Shown: positions 33,401 to 45,480 of the stretch, piece by piece
Numbering within the stretch: the first letter of the stretch is position 1
Layout of the letters: each line of letters starts with the position of its first letter
NCBI GenBank assembly: GCA_963691705.1
Contig: OY829539.1
Location: forward strand, 52,984,327 to 53,048,326
Length of the DNA stretch: 64,000 nucleotides
Origin: Viola odorata
Lineage: Eukaryota; Streptophyta; Magnoliopsida; Malpighiales; Violaceae
Direction: 5' to 3'
Notes under the pieces: generated by a model
Databases searched by the model: none
Told to the model about the DNA's origin: nothing
Seen by the model: only the letters and a program-made list of their open reading frames with translations
Made by a program: the position numbers and the translations under genes

Positions 33401-36400
33401 GTTGGTGTTGATATCTAAAAACTGCAAAACCTTGCTGCATATTGGGATCTCGGAGAGATGATGTGAGTACTTATAAGTGGGTTATAGACACCAGAAGTTT
33501 TGGTTGGAGAATCAAGCGATTAGAAAGCTATTTAACAACTTAGCACCATTTTGTTTAAGGTACCTTGGTCTCTCAAGAGTATGTTGAAAGATAGTTGGCT
33601 TTTTATAACCTAGAACCACCTTATATTAGCAAACTAGTGGCATCTGCTGTCTGAACGTGACAAGTTCTGTCCCTGCATAGTATATTAGTATGTAGTATAA
33701 TTCTGAGAATTATGATAATATTGACATCTCTTTTTAATTTCCATTCACAGGGGTTTTCAACTGGTTTGCCAGAGAGGCTACAGTTACCACTCCTAAGGAC
33801 TTTACCTGGACTTGAAAACTGTTCAATGTTGAGGCCTGCATATGCTGTGGAGTATGATTACCTACCTGCATATCAGTGCTCCAGGTCTCTTATGACAAAG
33901 AAAGTTGAGGGACTTTTCTTTTCTGGTCAGATAAATGGGACAACAGGCTACGAAGAGGCTGCATCTCAAGTTTTTATCTTTCAAGAAGTTCCATATTATT
34001 TATTTGTCATTTATATCAAAGTAAAAAAGGACATCGGTTTCACCTTCTCTAGGGACTTATTTCTGGCATTAATGCTGGAAGACATTCAGATGGTAAGCCC
34101 CTAATTGTTCTGGAGAGGCAAAGCAGCTATATAGGGACATTAATTGATGATCTGGTTACCAAGGACCTTCGAGAACCTTACCGCATGTTAACTAGGTAAC
34201 TGTCTCTAAATATTTGCACCCTACTGACATGTTCTTGTCTATTTGATGTATATTTATGCTTCTCATACGATATAGTCAACTGTTTATGCGATTATAAGTG
34301 GATGTCTAGGTAGAAAATCTGATAGTAGAGAAGATATGAAACATTTCTCGAGCATAAATCATGCTGAAGTCATAATTTGGATACATAATTGAAAACAACC
34401 TGGAATGATCCCCATTTCTCCCTGTTCTGCTTATGGCTATCAGATAACAATGAGTGGACTGGGTAGCAAGCCTGTAGTTCTTTCTTTTACAGGCATTACT
34501 GATCCTAGGTCTGGTTTGGTATACATGTCATTGGTCATGCATGTGAGGCTTTGCTTGATGAAATGATATTAACAACCTTATGCAAAACTTAGTTGGCATT
34601 GTTCTATTGCTTGTCAGACTTCAAAGTGTTTTGCTGTCCTCTACTTGGCCAACCACATAAGATTTTGTTTGACCATTCCAAGCTTGCATTCAGGATTGAT
34701 ACACAATAATGCGTTGTCTGTTGGTATATGGTGGTCTGTCCCTTGAGGTATTACCTATTGCTACTAGTATCATCTTACTGGGAAAGTGGAGTTCTTCTTC
34801 AAATGCAACTCCAAGAGGATGCCACTCCTGTGGTTGCAACACATAAATATGAAAAACTGAAGCCAGATACGCTAGTAGACGAGTTGTTGCTCCTAGCTAG
34901 AATTTGCTACAAATACATGTATGAATAAAGAATTTTGGAAAAGAGAAAGACTGATGCTGTTATCATGCCAATTGAAAGGCTTCCTGACTCGGTCCTAGTA
35001 GGAAGTTGACCTTGTGGACCATAAAACGGACACGGAGACTGCCTCTGGGTTTAGACCAGAAAAAAGGCTCATAAAAGTTAAATACGTCAACAGTAGAAGT
35101 GAACCAGTACTGAGTGATTGATGACTTCTGCTGACCAGAAAGTTTAATTTTCTATCAGTGCTGATGCTTGATATTGTTCTGGAAATATTATAATATTATG
35201 TGATCATTTCTCGTTACTGCATGAAGGTACATGCAGAGATATTGAATGGAATTTTTGTATCCCTAAAGATTAGAATATTATGAATTTGTGCCTTCACTAT
35301 GTCTTTTTATCTGCTTGTTTCATTAAGAAAATGACATGGTTAGTTTTTTTGATCATCTGGTAGCACAGATAGCAGAAGTGATGTTACTTTGTGTTTTACC
35401 AGGACATAGGTGCATTAATTGGTGTTGCAGGTGCCCAATGTGGGCATCTGTTGTCTAATTGGAAAGTATGGTTATAGATTTTAGGCAGATCAATATGTTT
35501 TCTATCTGATACTTTTCACTCCTATTAATTTTTTCTCCTTCTCTTAGCCGCTCAGAGCACCGATTGCTTCTGCGATCTGACAATGCTGATAGCCGTCTAA
35601 CGCCTCTAGGGCGTGAAATTGGGTTGATAGATGATAGACGGTGGAAGCTTTACACAGATAAGCAAGCTCGAATTACTGAGGAGAAAGGGTGTTTGAAAAC
35701 TGCCAGGATTTCAGGTTTGTATTCTTTCTATTCCAACAGAGAGTAAGAATTAGGCAAGACTACGTGACGATAGCTCAGGAGTGCAGATGTAGAAACCCCG
35801 AGTAATTGTTATTTCCTATTATTGTGTAGGAGGAGATTTGGCTGCTGATGTTGTGCGTATCTCTGGACAACCTGTGAGGGACTCTCCAACACTTGAAAGT
35901 CTTCTTAAGAAACCACATATCAGATATGAAGTTCTAGACAAACACGGTTTCGGAAATGGATTATTGTCTAGAGTGGAGAAAGAATGTGTGGAGATTGATG
36001 TCAAGTATGAGGGCTTCATTGTACGCCAGCAAAACCAAGTTGAACAGGTGAATTGTCACCAAAGTGAACTGAAAATCTTCAGGCCCTTTGAAATGGTTTA
36101 TGGATTATTTTCTTGTTCGTGTAAAAGGTGTGTATTTTATTGTCAACCCATGTGTTTCTTCTTCTTGTAGATGACCCGTCAACAAAATAGACGACTTCCA
36201 GATGACTTGGATTACTATGCAATGGGAACTTTGTCTGTTGAAGCACGTGAGAAATTATCTAAGGTTTGTATATATGAACAGTTCTCTCAGCATATTACTG
36301 AGTGGCTTGAAACCAGTTTTGTTCCCTTTCCTTGTGATCCTTGTGATCCTGGGGAGTGTGCTCGTTGAAACTGAAAATTAAACACACTAGTTAAGTAGTT

Positions 36401-36692
36401 GTGATGGTCAGACGCTTGTTTTTGTCAGCTTAAAATTCTTCGCATTGCTACTTTTTAGCTTCTGAAAAGGTATGTTTTGGGTCACACCTGTTTTCACGTC
36501 AGGCCACAAACCATTGGTCAAGCAAGCAGAGTGGGTGGGGTGAGTCCTGCTGGCATTACTGCTCTCCTTATCATCCTTGAAGCCAACCGCCGGAGAGCTA
36601 AGGAGCATAAGAGACACCAGATGTTGAATTCTGTCTCCACGGACACAGATCTTGTGTCAAGTGTTCCTTTGAAAGAGGCAATCAACTCTTGA
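30437..36692 (+). pseudogene. Plant MnmG/GidA-like tRNA uridine carboxymethylaminomethyl-modification gene lacking its FAD-binding exons
   Basis: MnmG, with MnmE, modifies U34 of certain tRNAs; plants have an organellar form. Exon 1 (30437-30617) is a Ser/Arg/Phe-rich transit peptide. Later exons match the C-terminal half of MnmG: 32092-32172, 33751-33969 ([35 protein letters not shown]), 34053-34195, 35548-35714 ([20 protein letters not shown]), 35830-36047, 36171-36263 and 36498-36692. These are open and mutually in phase. About 300 residues with the GxGxxG FAD/NAD region, expected between exon 1 and 32,092, are absent. Exon 1 (phase 1) would not splice in frame to 32,092 (phase 0). The last intron ends in AC (36,496-36,497) instead of AG. 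I infer a truncated, probably non-functional copy, with a full copy elsewhere. An assembly gap is the alternative. Confidence 0.8.
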
Positions 36693-38360
36693 CATGTTTC
36701 CGGTGGGCCTCCACTTATATTGCTGCTTTTTCAGCAAAGTTCAGTAACAGTGGGATAGGTGTATCATTACTTCTTCTCAGCTATTTCAAGGCCTTACTGG
36801 TTTGCTGCTTCTGCTGCTAGAGGGCGCGGGAACTCAGTTGCTGTACTTTCAGGTGCAAATCTACTGGGGCTTCGTTGGCCGGGAATTTTTGGAAGGAACT
36901 CCGGAAGTTGAAGTGTAAGCCTAAGAATATGCCTTTCAGCCCCTATCTCTCTGCATTTGCCTTGAAGAAAGTCACTGCATTTCATATTTGGATATTTAAC
37001 CTATCAAAACAGGGAAGGTTATGCTTATGTAGAGAGCAGGATTGGATCACTGCGAAATGAAGGTGTTACTGTAAGTAAAGCTTAAATAATTGTTGCTTAA
37101 GTAAATTAATTAACCTGGTTTAGCATTTGCGGCCTTCAAGGAAATGTAAACTGGTTAGTGGTCTAAAAATTGGTTAGAATGTCTGGATGAGCTAATCAAA
37201 AGAGACTAAGAGAGAATATGGTTGCGAGCCTGTAATTAGCTTTAGTATTGGTTAGAATAGAAGGGAGTATTGCACTTACAAGAGACTGTTAGCAGGTACA
37301 GAATGTCGAGAAAAAAACCTTGGTATGGTTGACAGAATCAAAGGGGAAAGTGATTCGAGAATTTGAAATTTTAAGCTTTATTATGTTTGGTTGATACAAG
37401 GAAAGTTTGACTTTCCGGAATTCAACTTTCTTTGACTCTTCTACTTTCCTCCAAGATAGAGAAAAGTGATTCCTTAACTAAAAGGTGGGAAAGTGATTCT
37501 TGTTCAGGAAAAGTTATATATTTTTTTAAATTATATATTCGTCCATTTTATTTTATCATATATATTAATCTATATTTTTTTTAAAATGAGTTTAGGCTCA
37601 ACTTTTTCTCATTATTATTTTTTATTTTGTTTGTTAATTTAATTTTTATCAAATATCTAATTTGCACAACATTATTTTTTTAACTGTATTATATTTTAGA
37701 TAAGTTAAAAATATTCATTTTGCATTGTATTTAAAATAATTAAATAATTATTATTGTTTAAGGATAAAGTAGTAATTATTTTTACTTTTTTTTAAGATTC
37801 TCGAATATAAAACAAACACAAGAATAATAATTTCCTAAGAATCTTAAATGTTAATCAAACGCAAAAAATTAACACTTCTTTTAATTTAAAAATCTATATA
37901 CTTAAGATTAATAGAGATTTATACATTATTTATTTTTTAAAGTAATATTGGTTTCTAAGGTTAAAGGTTGCTCTTATTTAATAAATAAATAAATAACAAA
38001 AATATGGGAAACAAATAACTCCGCTTTTGTCTCTTCTCTTGTTTCCCTCATCCCCTCTCCTCTCTTGTTGGTGTTTTCTTTAATGTTTTGTTTTTGACAC
38101 GAGCATGTTTTACGTATCCCGATTTTGAATATGTCCACTCTCTGGAAAAAATTGATGATTCCTGCGACAAGAACCCAAATCTCTTCTACCTCATGAATCC
38201 TTCTCCAAGAATGCAAAAAGAAATCAATTCTTCCATCTACACTAGTGATCCAAATATCTTCTAATTAAGACAATAGATGGATGGTGATACAGAGATAAAG
38301 ATCATCTTGATCTTCTTTTGATCATCTCTTGATCTGCTCCTTTCTTGTTTTCACACACAA
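36693..38360. other. Intergenic region downstream of the MnmG-like gene
   Basis: 36,693-37,080 may be its 3' UTR. The short frames there match nothing I know. 37,340-37,870 is AT-rich, with related words on both strands (GATTCGAGAATTTGAAAT... and ...ATTCTCGAATATAAAAC) that suggest an old MITE without clear ends. 38,230-38,360 is probably promoter and 5' UTR of the next gene. Confidence 0.35.
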
Positions 38361-38825
38361 ATGCCTGTAGAAGACCCCCATTCGGGGCGATTATTCGTAT
38401 GGATAACAACTTGCATCTTATTTGTATTCATAGCTATAGGAGGCCTCTTCCTTCTCTTGTATCTAGTCCTCCCACCAAATCCATATTCAGAATGGCTTCC
38501 TGTTGCTGGTGTAGCCCTAGTTTGCCTACCCTGGCTCTTTTGGTTCCTCACATGCTTCTATCGCATTGTTTCTCGGGCTGTCGGATTCCGGTTCGCCATT
38601 GGTTTCGGTGATGTTGCTGGTGATGGCGGTGGAGGAGCCCGGCCTCGTTCAGCTTCTTTTAATACGGCAGAGATTAATGTGTCTAGTTTTGATCCAACTA
38701 ATGGTGAAGAAGGCCATTCCCCTAAAGGAGATGGAAGGGGCCTAGCACAAACCAATTCAAGTAATGGTTTGTCTCTTAAGTCACATGAGAGTGAAATGCC
38801 ACTAGCCTCATCCATGGCATCTTGA
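38361..38825 (+). CDS. Small plant membrane protein with two transmembrane helices
   Basis: 154 residues in a single exon. Two hydrophobic helices at about residues 12-37 (VWITTCILFVFIAIGGLFLL) and 45-68 (WLPVAGVALVCLPWLFWFLTCF) are joined by a short PPNPYSEW loop. The rest is a soluble tail, Gly-rich then Ser/Asn-rich, with an ARPRSASF stretch that could be phosphorylated. It resembles short two-helix proteins annotated as uncharacterised in many plants; I cannot give a function. It is intact, with no competing frame. The A-rich leader directly before the ATG (CACACACAAATG) fits a plant start. Confidence 0.75.
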   Translation: MPVEDPHSGRLFVWITTCILFVFIAIGGLFLLLYLVLPPNPYSEWLPVAGVALVCLPWLFWFLTCFYRIVSRAVGFRFAIGFGDVAGDGGGGARPRSASFNTAEINVSSFDPTNGEEGHSPKGDGRGLAQTNSSNGLSLKSHESEMPLASSMAS

Positions 38826-40199
38826 TTTTGCATTCTGTTTTTCTTTTTTCACATAAAATGTTGCATTTAAATGTCTGCATATAGTTGGGTGATCGATCTG
38901 AGTTTATCAATAATATTTTTTTTTGGAATTGAATTTTCTGTATAGTATAAATTACATCTTTGGTAATAGTATTGTTATATATAGCAACTAGTTGTAGAAA
39001 CAATTATTAATTTGTATAGGATAAATAAATTTCTTCATCAACATCTTCTCTTCTCTAAATAGTCACTTGAAATGCTTATTTTTTTTCAATTGTTTTGTGT
39101 ATTTTCCTATCTTGGCTGTGCATAAGACTAATTTCACCGAAGCATTATCAAATTTAAAAAGAGATGATTCTCCAATATAATTTTTTTCATTATATATATA
39201 GTCGATTAGGTAATCACTCGAGAATTATTAATATCATAATTGTTAATCTAACAATTTGCAAGATTTGATAACTTTTATGAAGCAATTTGATTTCTTCTTG
39301 GGTTTTCGTTTTATTGTACTTATCTTTTAGGGTTAATAATAAAAAATTAAGGAAATGATTAATGGCTAATTGATTTTAATTTTTCTGTCAATTTAACTCT
39401 ATTTATTTTTAAGGGCATAGTTTCCTTCGTAAAGAAAGAAATATTTAAGTAAGGGTAGGAACGTAGTATTTCATTTAATCTCCATAGAAAATCAAAAGAA
39501 AATAAAGAGGGTTAAACCCTACAATCTCAAGAGTAGTCCTAAGAGTAATCCGAGAGTTGTCATATATACCTTTAACAACCCCCTTGCTATGTTTTTTTTT
39601 CGTTTATATTTCTAAAATTTATTTATGCATTTGTGATCATTATTTATTAAGGTGATTTGTTTCTTTAAATAACTATTTTATGTAGTTTTTTTGTTGTCCA
39701 TTTGTATTTGTTTAAAGAGCAACTTTTTATTAGATAGTAACAATATAAATTATTCTCGTTCATCATTTGTTTTTTTTTCCTTTTAAATCTCGACTAAACA
39801 AAATTATTATTTAATATATTAAAGATATTAAATTCTAATAGTCTAATATTTCCCACAGCCAACAAACTACAACCATACGAAATTTCCCTTTTATAATAAA
39901 AAAAAGTTTCAATAAAATTCAGATGACTAGAAATATTTAAATCCGAGTAGGTTGGAAGAGGGAATCTTTATTTTTATTTTTTATTAACGATTATTTAACT
40001 AATAATTAGTGTATCACTAAAGTCGCGGATGTGAGTCACACCTAGGTCAATAAGGTGAAAAAATGGAGTTCTTTTCCTTATTATTGAACGGAGTTCTAAT
40101 TAAATCTAACCGAACGAACTCGAACCGATCCGAGTCAAATTGACGTCCACTCGTACCCGCGCGTATTTACTAATCACTCTTCTTTCTGTCCTGACACAA
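38826..40199. other. AT-rich intergenic region
   Basis: No gene, repeat array or element end that I can support. It contains several poly-T runs and short AT microsatellites. Confidence 0.4.
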
Positions 40200-42161
40200 T
40201 AAAATAAAAAATATCCCCAAATTAACACCAACATCGATCGTCCCGTGCCTGCTCACGGTCATCGTTTTGCCCGTAGTCCTCCACCATTCACCTGCTGCTG
40301 ATCACCTTCCACCTCCACGGTGGTTGCTGCTCGGTATCCGCCACCAGCAACAAACGGCTCCTCTCTCTGCCACCAACAACAAACGACTTGACTCTCCTCC
40401 ACCACCTAGAGACGCTACAACAATCGCACCTCCCCACACAACAGCTACCGGTATTCCAATTTTCCACGCAGGTCTGTTCAATTCAATCACCGGAAAATGA
40501 TCATGTTTTGTTTTAGATTCCAAATAGGGTCAATTAATCCCTTGCATTTTATTGGCAGTCTTCGCTGTTGAAAAATTCCAGTGGTATTGGATTTGGTTCA
40601 ACATTAACTTCTTGTTCTTACAGGTATTTGCCTATCATTTTTCTTTTTTTCTTAAAATACCGTCGCTTTTTTTGTCAGGATAACATTTCAATACCTCTGA
40701 TCTTTGTGTTGGCTCGGCTTCTTCGGAAATAAGAGAGGAAAAGATTGTGTTGGTGAGTTCTGTTATTATTGTACCTATGAGTAGATCTTATGGAATGATT
40801 TTCTAGTTAAGTTATTATGATACGATGGTATGCCAATTTATTATTGAAAATTGGAGTATTCTGTGTGATTAGTTAACATTTTGACAATAGGTAATAAAGT
40901 GTCTTATAACCAACTGCACTCAAAACTTTAAGTGTGTCATGACATCAACAAGCTAAATGGGTTATTTTTGTGTTGCATTTGCAATTAATAAGTATATAAA
41001 GTTTTATTTTCGCTTGCTTAATCTGTTTCTCTGACTATTTGTTTTAGGAAGGGTTTACTCTTGCATGCAAAAGAAAATGGGTTGTTTTCATTTCTTGGTT
41101 GGAATTATAAGCCGTCATGGTTCTGTCACTTAATTTCAGTTGATTTGATCTTGTACCAACTTTATTCTGATTTGTTCTGTTTGGTTTAAGTTTGGTTTTC
41201 AAATTTTAGAATAAATTTCAAATACAGCCAAGACCCTTTGTCAAGTAATTCTGTATTGGTGCTCATTTTTTGGTGTTTAAAACCATATTAAGACCTATGT
41301 AAACCTCTTTGGTTTTTGATGGAATTTGTACAAATGTTGTTGAAATCTTTACTGGGAACTATTGTTATATTCTAATGTAGAAGTCTTGTGATTTTTAATG
41401 AAAAATCAATGTTCAAATTTTCTAATACTACCGTTATGTTGTGTGGGATACCACATCCTCAAGCTGTCCCTTTTTCCCCTTTCATTCGATAAGAGTAACT
41501 CATGCTTTACATTGTCCAAACCCTTAGCAAATTCCGAAACTTTACCAGGATCTTCCTTGTTTGATCCCTTTCCAAAAATGAGAAACTTTTTTGTTTCTTG
41601 TGCTGCTCTCTTGTAGCTATCTTTCATTAATCTGCACTATCTTTCAATCTGTCACTTGCGATGCTTTTTCCCTTGTTGTGGCAGATTCAAAATGTACATA
41701 AAGGTGTGAGAGGAAGTGTGAAGAAAAACAGTTGTTTTTCCTCAGGATTGGACCTGAGTTTGGTTTTGATAATGAATATTTGTTGGTGTCTTTGATCCCA
41801 AATTAAGTTCTCTTAGTTTTTTTGCATTTAGTTTAACTCTTTAGCTTATGTATATAGATGTATTTGCTACTGTTTGATTTTGTGTGCAATGTGTATCTGA
41901 TTGCTTGTCTTTAAAGTTGAAGGAGTTGGAAACTTAAATGAATCACTCAGTATTAGATGCAGATGTTCATCTTGATTCAATGAATCAAAATAAGCGTAAT
42001 ACTGTTAGGAGCAATAAGCTTTAGATACACCCAAGAGTAGAAAACAGATAGAAGGGGAAGAGAAGTGGAAAACGTTACTACATGTATTAGTTTTATTTTT
42101 CTTAATTTTGTAAAGAATTTAAATTTTCAATTCTTAATTACATATTCTTTTCTTACAGAAG
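40200..42161 (+). other. Probable 5' UTR exons and introns of the C2-domain gene
   Basis: A C-rich stretch at about 40,240-40,470 with a donor-like TTCCACGCAGGTCTGT looks like a first untranslated exon. A splice acceptor TTCTTACAG lies just before the coding ATG (42,159/42,162). The frame at 40,267-40,500 is Pro/Thr/Ala-rich and I do not consider it a gene. Exact exons cannot be fixed without transcripts. Confidence 0.4.
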
Positions 42162-42713
42162 ATGACAACAAGTGCACCAAGAACAGTAGGGGGGACCAGA
42201 CCGTCCTCGCTGATGGAGAATCTTATGGGTTTGCTCAAAATTCGCGTCAAAAGAGGCGTTAATCTTGCCATTCGTGATGTTCGCAGCAGTGATCCTTATG
42301 TAGTCGTTAGGATGGGCAAACAGAAACTGAAAACGCGTGTGATAAGGAAGGACGTCAATCCTGAATGGAATGAGGATTTAACTTTTTCTGTCGCAGATCC
42401 TAGTCTTCCAATTAAGCTGACCGTGTATGACCATGACACATTTACAAAAGATGATAAAATGGGAGAGGCAGAGTTTGATATTAAACCATTGATGGAGGCC
42501 TTGAAAATGAACCTAAATACAGACACTCCAAATGGCACGATAATCACTAGAGTACAGCCAAGTCGGGAAAACTGCTTCTCTGATGTAAGCTGCATCACGT
42601 TTCGTGATTTCAAGATTGTTCAAGATTTGTGCCTGCGACTAAGTGATGTGGAGTGTGGCGAGGTGGAAATCGAACTGGAATGGATGAACCTTCCTGGTTT
42701 CAGGGGTTTATAG
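42162..42713 (+). CDS. C2-domain protein of the CAR (C2-domain ABA-related) type
   Basis: 183 residues in one coding exon. A single C2 domain starts at residue about 22 (GLLKIRVKRGVNLAIRDVRSSDPYVVV). The calcium-binding loops are kept: Asp39 and Asp44 in loop 1, and Asp90, Asp92 and Asp97/98 in loop 3 (YDHDTFTKDDKMG). The insertion after GEAEFDIKPL and the C-terminal WMNLPGFRGL are typical of plant CAR proteins. These bind membrane phospholipids with calcium and recruit ABA receptors to the plasma membrane. This role is from family knowledge. The start at 42,162 directly follows a splice acceptor; a second Met at codon 18 (MENLMGLL) is where many homologues begin. Confidence 0.88.
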   Translation: MTTSAPRTVGGTRPSSLMENLMGLLKIRVKRGVNLAIRDVRSSDPYVVVRMGKQKLKTRVIRKDVNPEWNEDLTFSVADPSLPIKLTVYDHDTFTKDDKMGEAEFDIKPLMEALKMNLNTDTPNGTIITRVQPSRENCFSDVSCITFRDFKIVQDLCLRLSDVECGEVEIELEWMNLPGFRGL

Positions 42714-43075
42714 TATGAGGGCTTACATTTTGGTCATGCTCGTTTCAAGCTTCCTCTACGCCACTTCTTATATGAGTTTCATGGGGATGTCTTGTAGCGG
42801 ATATGCAATGAAAAGTGACTTCACCTCTGCTTCTTGCCCCTTTGTATGAGGTCTGGAAGCTCTTTATATAGAGAATTGTTCAGTAAATTTGCTTTCCAAA
42901 CTCCTGTTATAAATTGATGTACCCTTAATTGTATTTGTTGAATAGGAAAAAGAATTGTATGCTGTAAAATCTTACCAAAACTTTAAAAATTGGTTATTTT
43001 GATTTTTTTATTTATTAGTATCGTTGTTTCAACGAGTCAATGCATTTGTTTTTTTAGGGAGTATATTAAAAGAAA
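42714..43075 (+). other. 3' UTR of the C2 gene and spacer
   Basis: No further coding. AATAG/AATTG-rich sequence near 42,900-42,990 may hold the polyadenylation signal. Confidence 0.3.
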
Positions 43076-43345
43076 TGTAAAATGACATAAAACAACTCTT
43101 TAATGTTTTATTTAAATCCAACTCTTATCTTCTTCTTTTTTAATTATAATCCTGATTTTCGTTAATATTGTCATATTACCCCCTTACTGTAACAAAAATT
43201 CGATGTGGCACAGTTGACCACCGTTATGTACCACGTCAGCTCGCCACGTCTGTGATGACGAGGAAGGTATTTAAACTAAAAAAAAAGTTAAGAGTTGCGA
43301 TTAATCAAAACATTAAAGTTTAAAGTTGTTTTATGTCATTTTTCC
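43076..43345. repeat. MITE-like inverted repeat 1
   Basis: The left end reads AAATGACATAAAACAACTC and the right end AAGTTGTTTTATGTCATTTT, an inverted pair about 270 bp apart. The interior includes ATTCGATGTGGCACAGTTGACC. It is related to the element at 43,688-43,915. It is too short to encode protein. Confidence 0.7.
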
Positions 43346-43687
43346 TAATTTAATCAATAACTCAAATTCCTCTTTTCCTTTCTTTTTTTATATACAACAG
43401 TATAATAATAATAAAAAATAAAATAAAAAAATTGGAATTAATTCTTCATGTTAGAAGTAATTATGATTAATCTGGGAATAAAATTGCCTACAAAATAACT
43501 TAACAATTCGAAGTAATTATGATTAATCTGATTAATTATGATTATTAATAGAAAGGCAACGAAAGTGGAGAGAATTTAGAAAATTCTCATTCGTTTAAAT
43601 TTCCTGAAAAAAAATCCATCCAGTAGGAATGAATTGAAGAAGGAAAAATAAAAAGAAACAAAAACAAAAAGTATAATAAAATAAATA

Positions 43688-43915
43688 TGGCAAAAAGATA
43701 TAAAACAACTCTGAACTTTAATATTTTTGTTTAATTACCCTCCTAGTCAACGCGGACGTGACACATAATGTCGGTCAATGGTGCCACATCGAAATTTTGT
43801 CACAATAGGGGGTAATATGATAATATTAGCAAAGATTAGGATTGTAATTAAAAAAAAGATAAGGGTTAAATTTAAATAAATCATTAAAGTTGAGGTTGTT
43901 TTATGTAATTTTTTT
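43688..43915. repeat. MITE-like inverted repeat 2
   Basis: The left end GATATAAAACAACTCTGAAC pairs with the right end GTTGAGGTTGTTTTATGTAA. The interior (GGTGCCACATCGAAATTTTGTCAC...) is the reverse of part of repeat 1, so the two copies are of one family in opposite orientation. It ends about 20 bp before the duplicated 5' region of the methyltransferase gene. Confidence 0.7.
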
Positions 43916-43935
43916 TTAAAAGAAACGAAGAAGAA

Positions 43936-44119
43936 GTAAGAAATAAAGCCGATCTCTCTCTCTCTCAAGAAAAAAGGAAAAGGAAAACATTAAAACAAGA
44001 ATGGCAGGACTGTTTGACAAGCAAGCACGTAAGAAATAAAGCCGATCTCTCTCTCTCTCAAGAAAAAAGGAAAAGGAAAACATTAAAACAAGAATGGCAG
44101 GACTGTTTGACAAGCAAGC
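43936..44119 (+). repeat. Direct duplication (93 bp period) of the methyltransferase 5' UTR and first codons
   Basis: Copy 1 (43,936-44,028) and copy 2 (from 44,029) are identical for about 90 bp, including ATTAAAACAAGAATGGCAGG. Copy 1 therefore carries a false start at 44,001 that reads 12 codons (MAGLFDKQARKK) and stops. The true start is at 44,094. Confidence 0.9.
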
Positions 44120-45480
44120 TCATCTTTACTTAGATGGGAGGCCCGATTATCCTTCCCAATGGTATTCAATGCTCGCTTCTCATACCCTTCACCACTCTTT
44201 AGCTTGGGATGTTGGCGCCGGCAACGGCCAAGCTGCTCTCGGTGTTAGTAATTTCCCTTTCTTCCTTCTTTTTCCTCTGCCTTTTCCTATCTGTCTGTCT
44301 ATGTTATTAATCCATTTGTCTTTCATTTTATTGGAGTACTCTTTCTTTTTAGTTAACCTTGTTTAATTCATACAATTATTAGTCAAACCCATGATCTTGA
44401 TATTGTAATCAAATTATGTATGTCTTCAATTTGGTTCTGGCTTATATTGATCTAGTTGGGTCTTCCCCAATTTGATTTTGCTTGCTTCTGCAATCCTTTG
44501 AAATGAGCATTGGTCATTTCTTTGGTGGTTCTTGCAACATAAATCAAAACAAGGGTATTGAAATCTTGGTTGAATTGAATCTGATTATTCCATGATCAAT
44601 GATCGAATTCATGTTCTCCAGGTTAGTTTAGACTAATGTAAATGGGCCTTCCCCATTAGATTTGCTTTCTTCTGCAATCCTTTCAAAATGAGGATTGGGC
44701 ATTTCCCTGGTGGTTCACTTCTTGCAACATCGATGAAAACAAAGATACTATTTTTTGGTCTGTTTTCTTGATAATTCCTCCTGAAATCTTGGTTGAACTG
44801 AATCTGATTATTCCGTGATCAATGATTAAATTCATGTTTTCCAGGTTGCCCAGCATTTCACAAAAGTGATCGCAACAGATGTGAGTGAAGCCCAACTAAA
44901 ATTAGCCACTCCACATCCGCGGATTCAGTACCTGCACACCCCACTATCCATGTCTGATGAAGATCTGGTGACCTTAGTTGGCGGAGACAACTCAGTTGAT
45001 TTGGTTACAGTAGGGCAAGCAGTGCATTGGTTTGACCTACCAAAATTTTATTCCACTGTCACTCGCATTCTTCGAAAACCAGGAGGTGTAATTGCCGTTT
45101 GGTGCTACAATGATATAGTAGTTAGCCCCGAATTTGATCCCGTAATGAAGCGTTTCCACGACTCGACCCTTCCTTTCTGGAACCCAAAAATCCAGCATCT
45201 CTTTGATGGGTATGCGAAGTTGCCATTTCCCTTCGAGGATGTGGGTTTGGGATGTTGCGAGGGGAAGCCATTGGAGCTGGAAATACAGAAAGAACTCTCG
45301 TTTGAGGGTTTTTTGAAGATGGTGGGTTCATGGTCAGCTGTGGTTACAGCAAAAGACCAAGGTGTGGAATTGTTGCCTGAGAATGTGATGAAGGACTTGG
45401 AGAATGCTTGGGGAGGACCAAAGTTGGTTAGATCAGTTGTGTATAAGGCTTTTATGCTTGCTGGACAAGTAAAGCTGTGA
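44094..45480 (+). CDS. SAM-dependent methyltransferase 1 (Methyltransf_11 type), two exons
   Basis: Exon 1 is 44094-44243 (50 codons) and exon 2 is 44845-45480, with a 601 bp GT-AG intron. The product is 261 residues. The SAM-binding motif I is WDVGAGNGQAALGVAQ (about residues 38-53), followed by the acidic residue in VIATDVSEAQ. Motif VDLVTVGQAVHWFDL is at about 98-112. Length and sequence fit the plant class I methyltransferases annotated as 'putative methyltransferase DDB_G0268948', related to trans-aconitate methyltransferases. The real substrate is unknown. A second paralogue follows in tandem. An upstream duplicate start (44,001) precedes this ATG and could lower translation. Confidence 0.88.

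Noticed and set aside
36875..37060. Short frame after the MnmG-like gene
   Set aside because: No similarity I recognise; it begins in the likely 3' UTR and spans splice-like sequences.
40267..40500. 78-codon Pro/Thr-rich frame upstream of the C2 gene
   Set aside because: Composition is that of a C-rich 5' UTR exon, the frame crosses a likely splice donor and it has no known domain.
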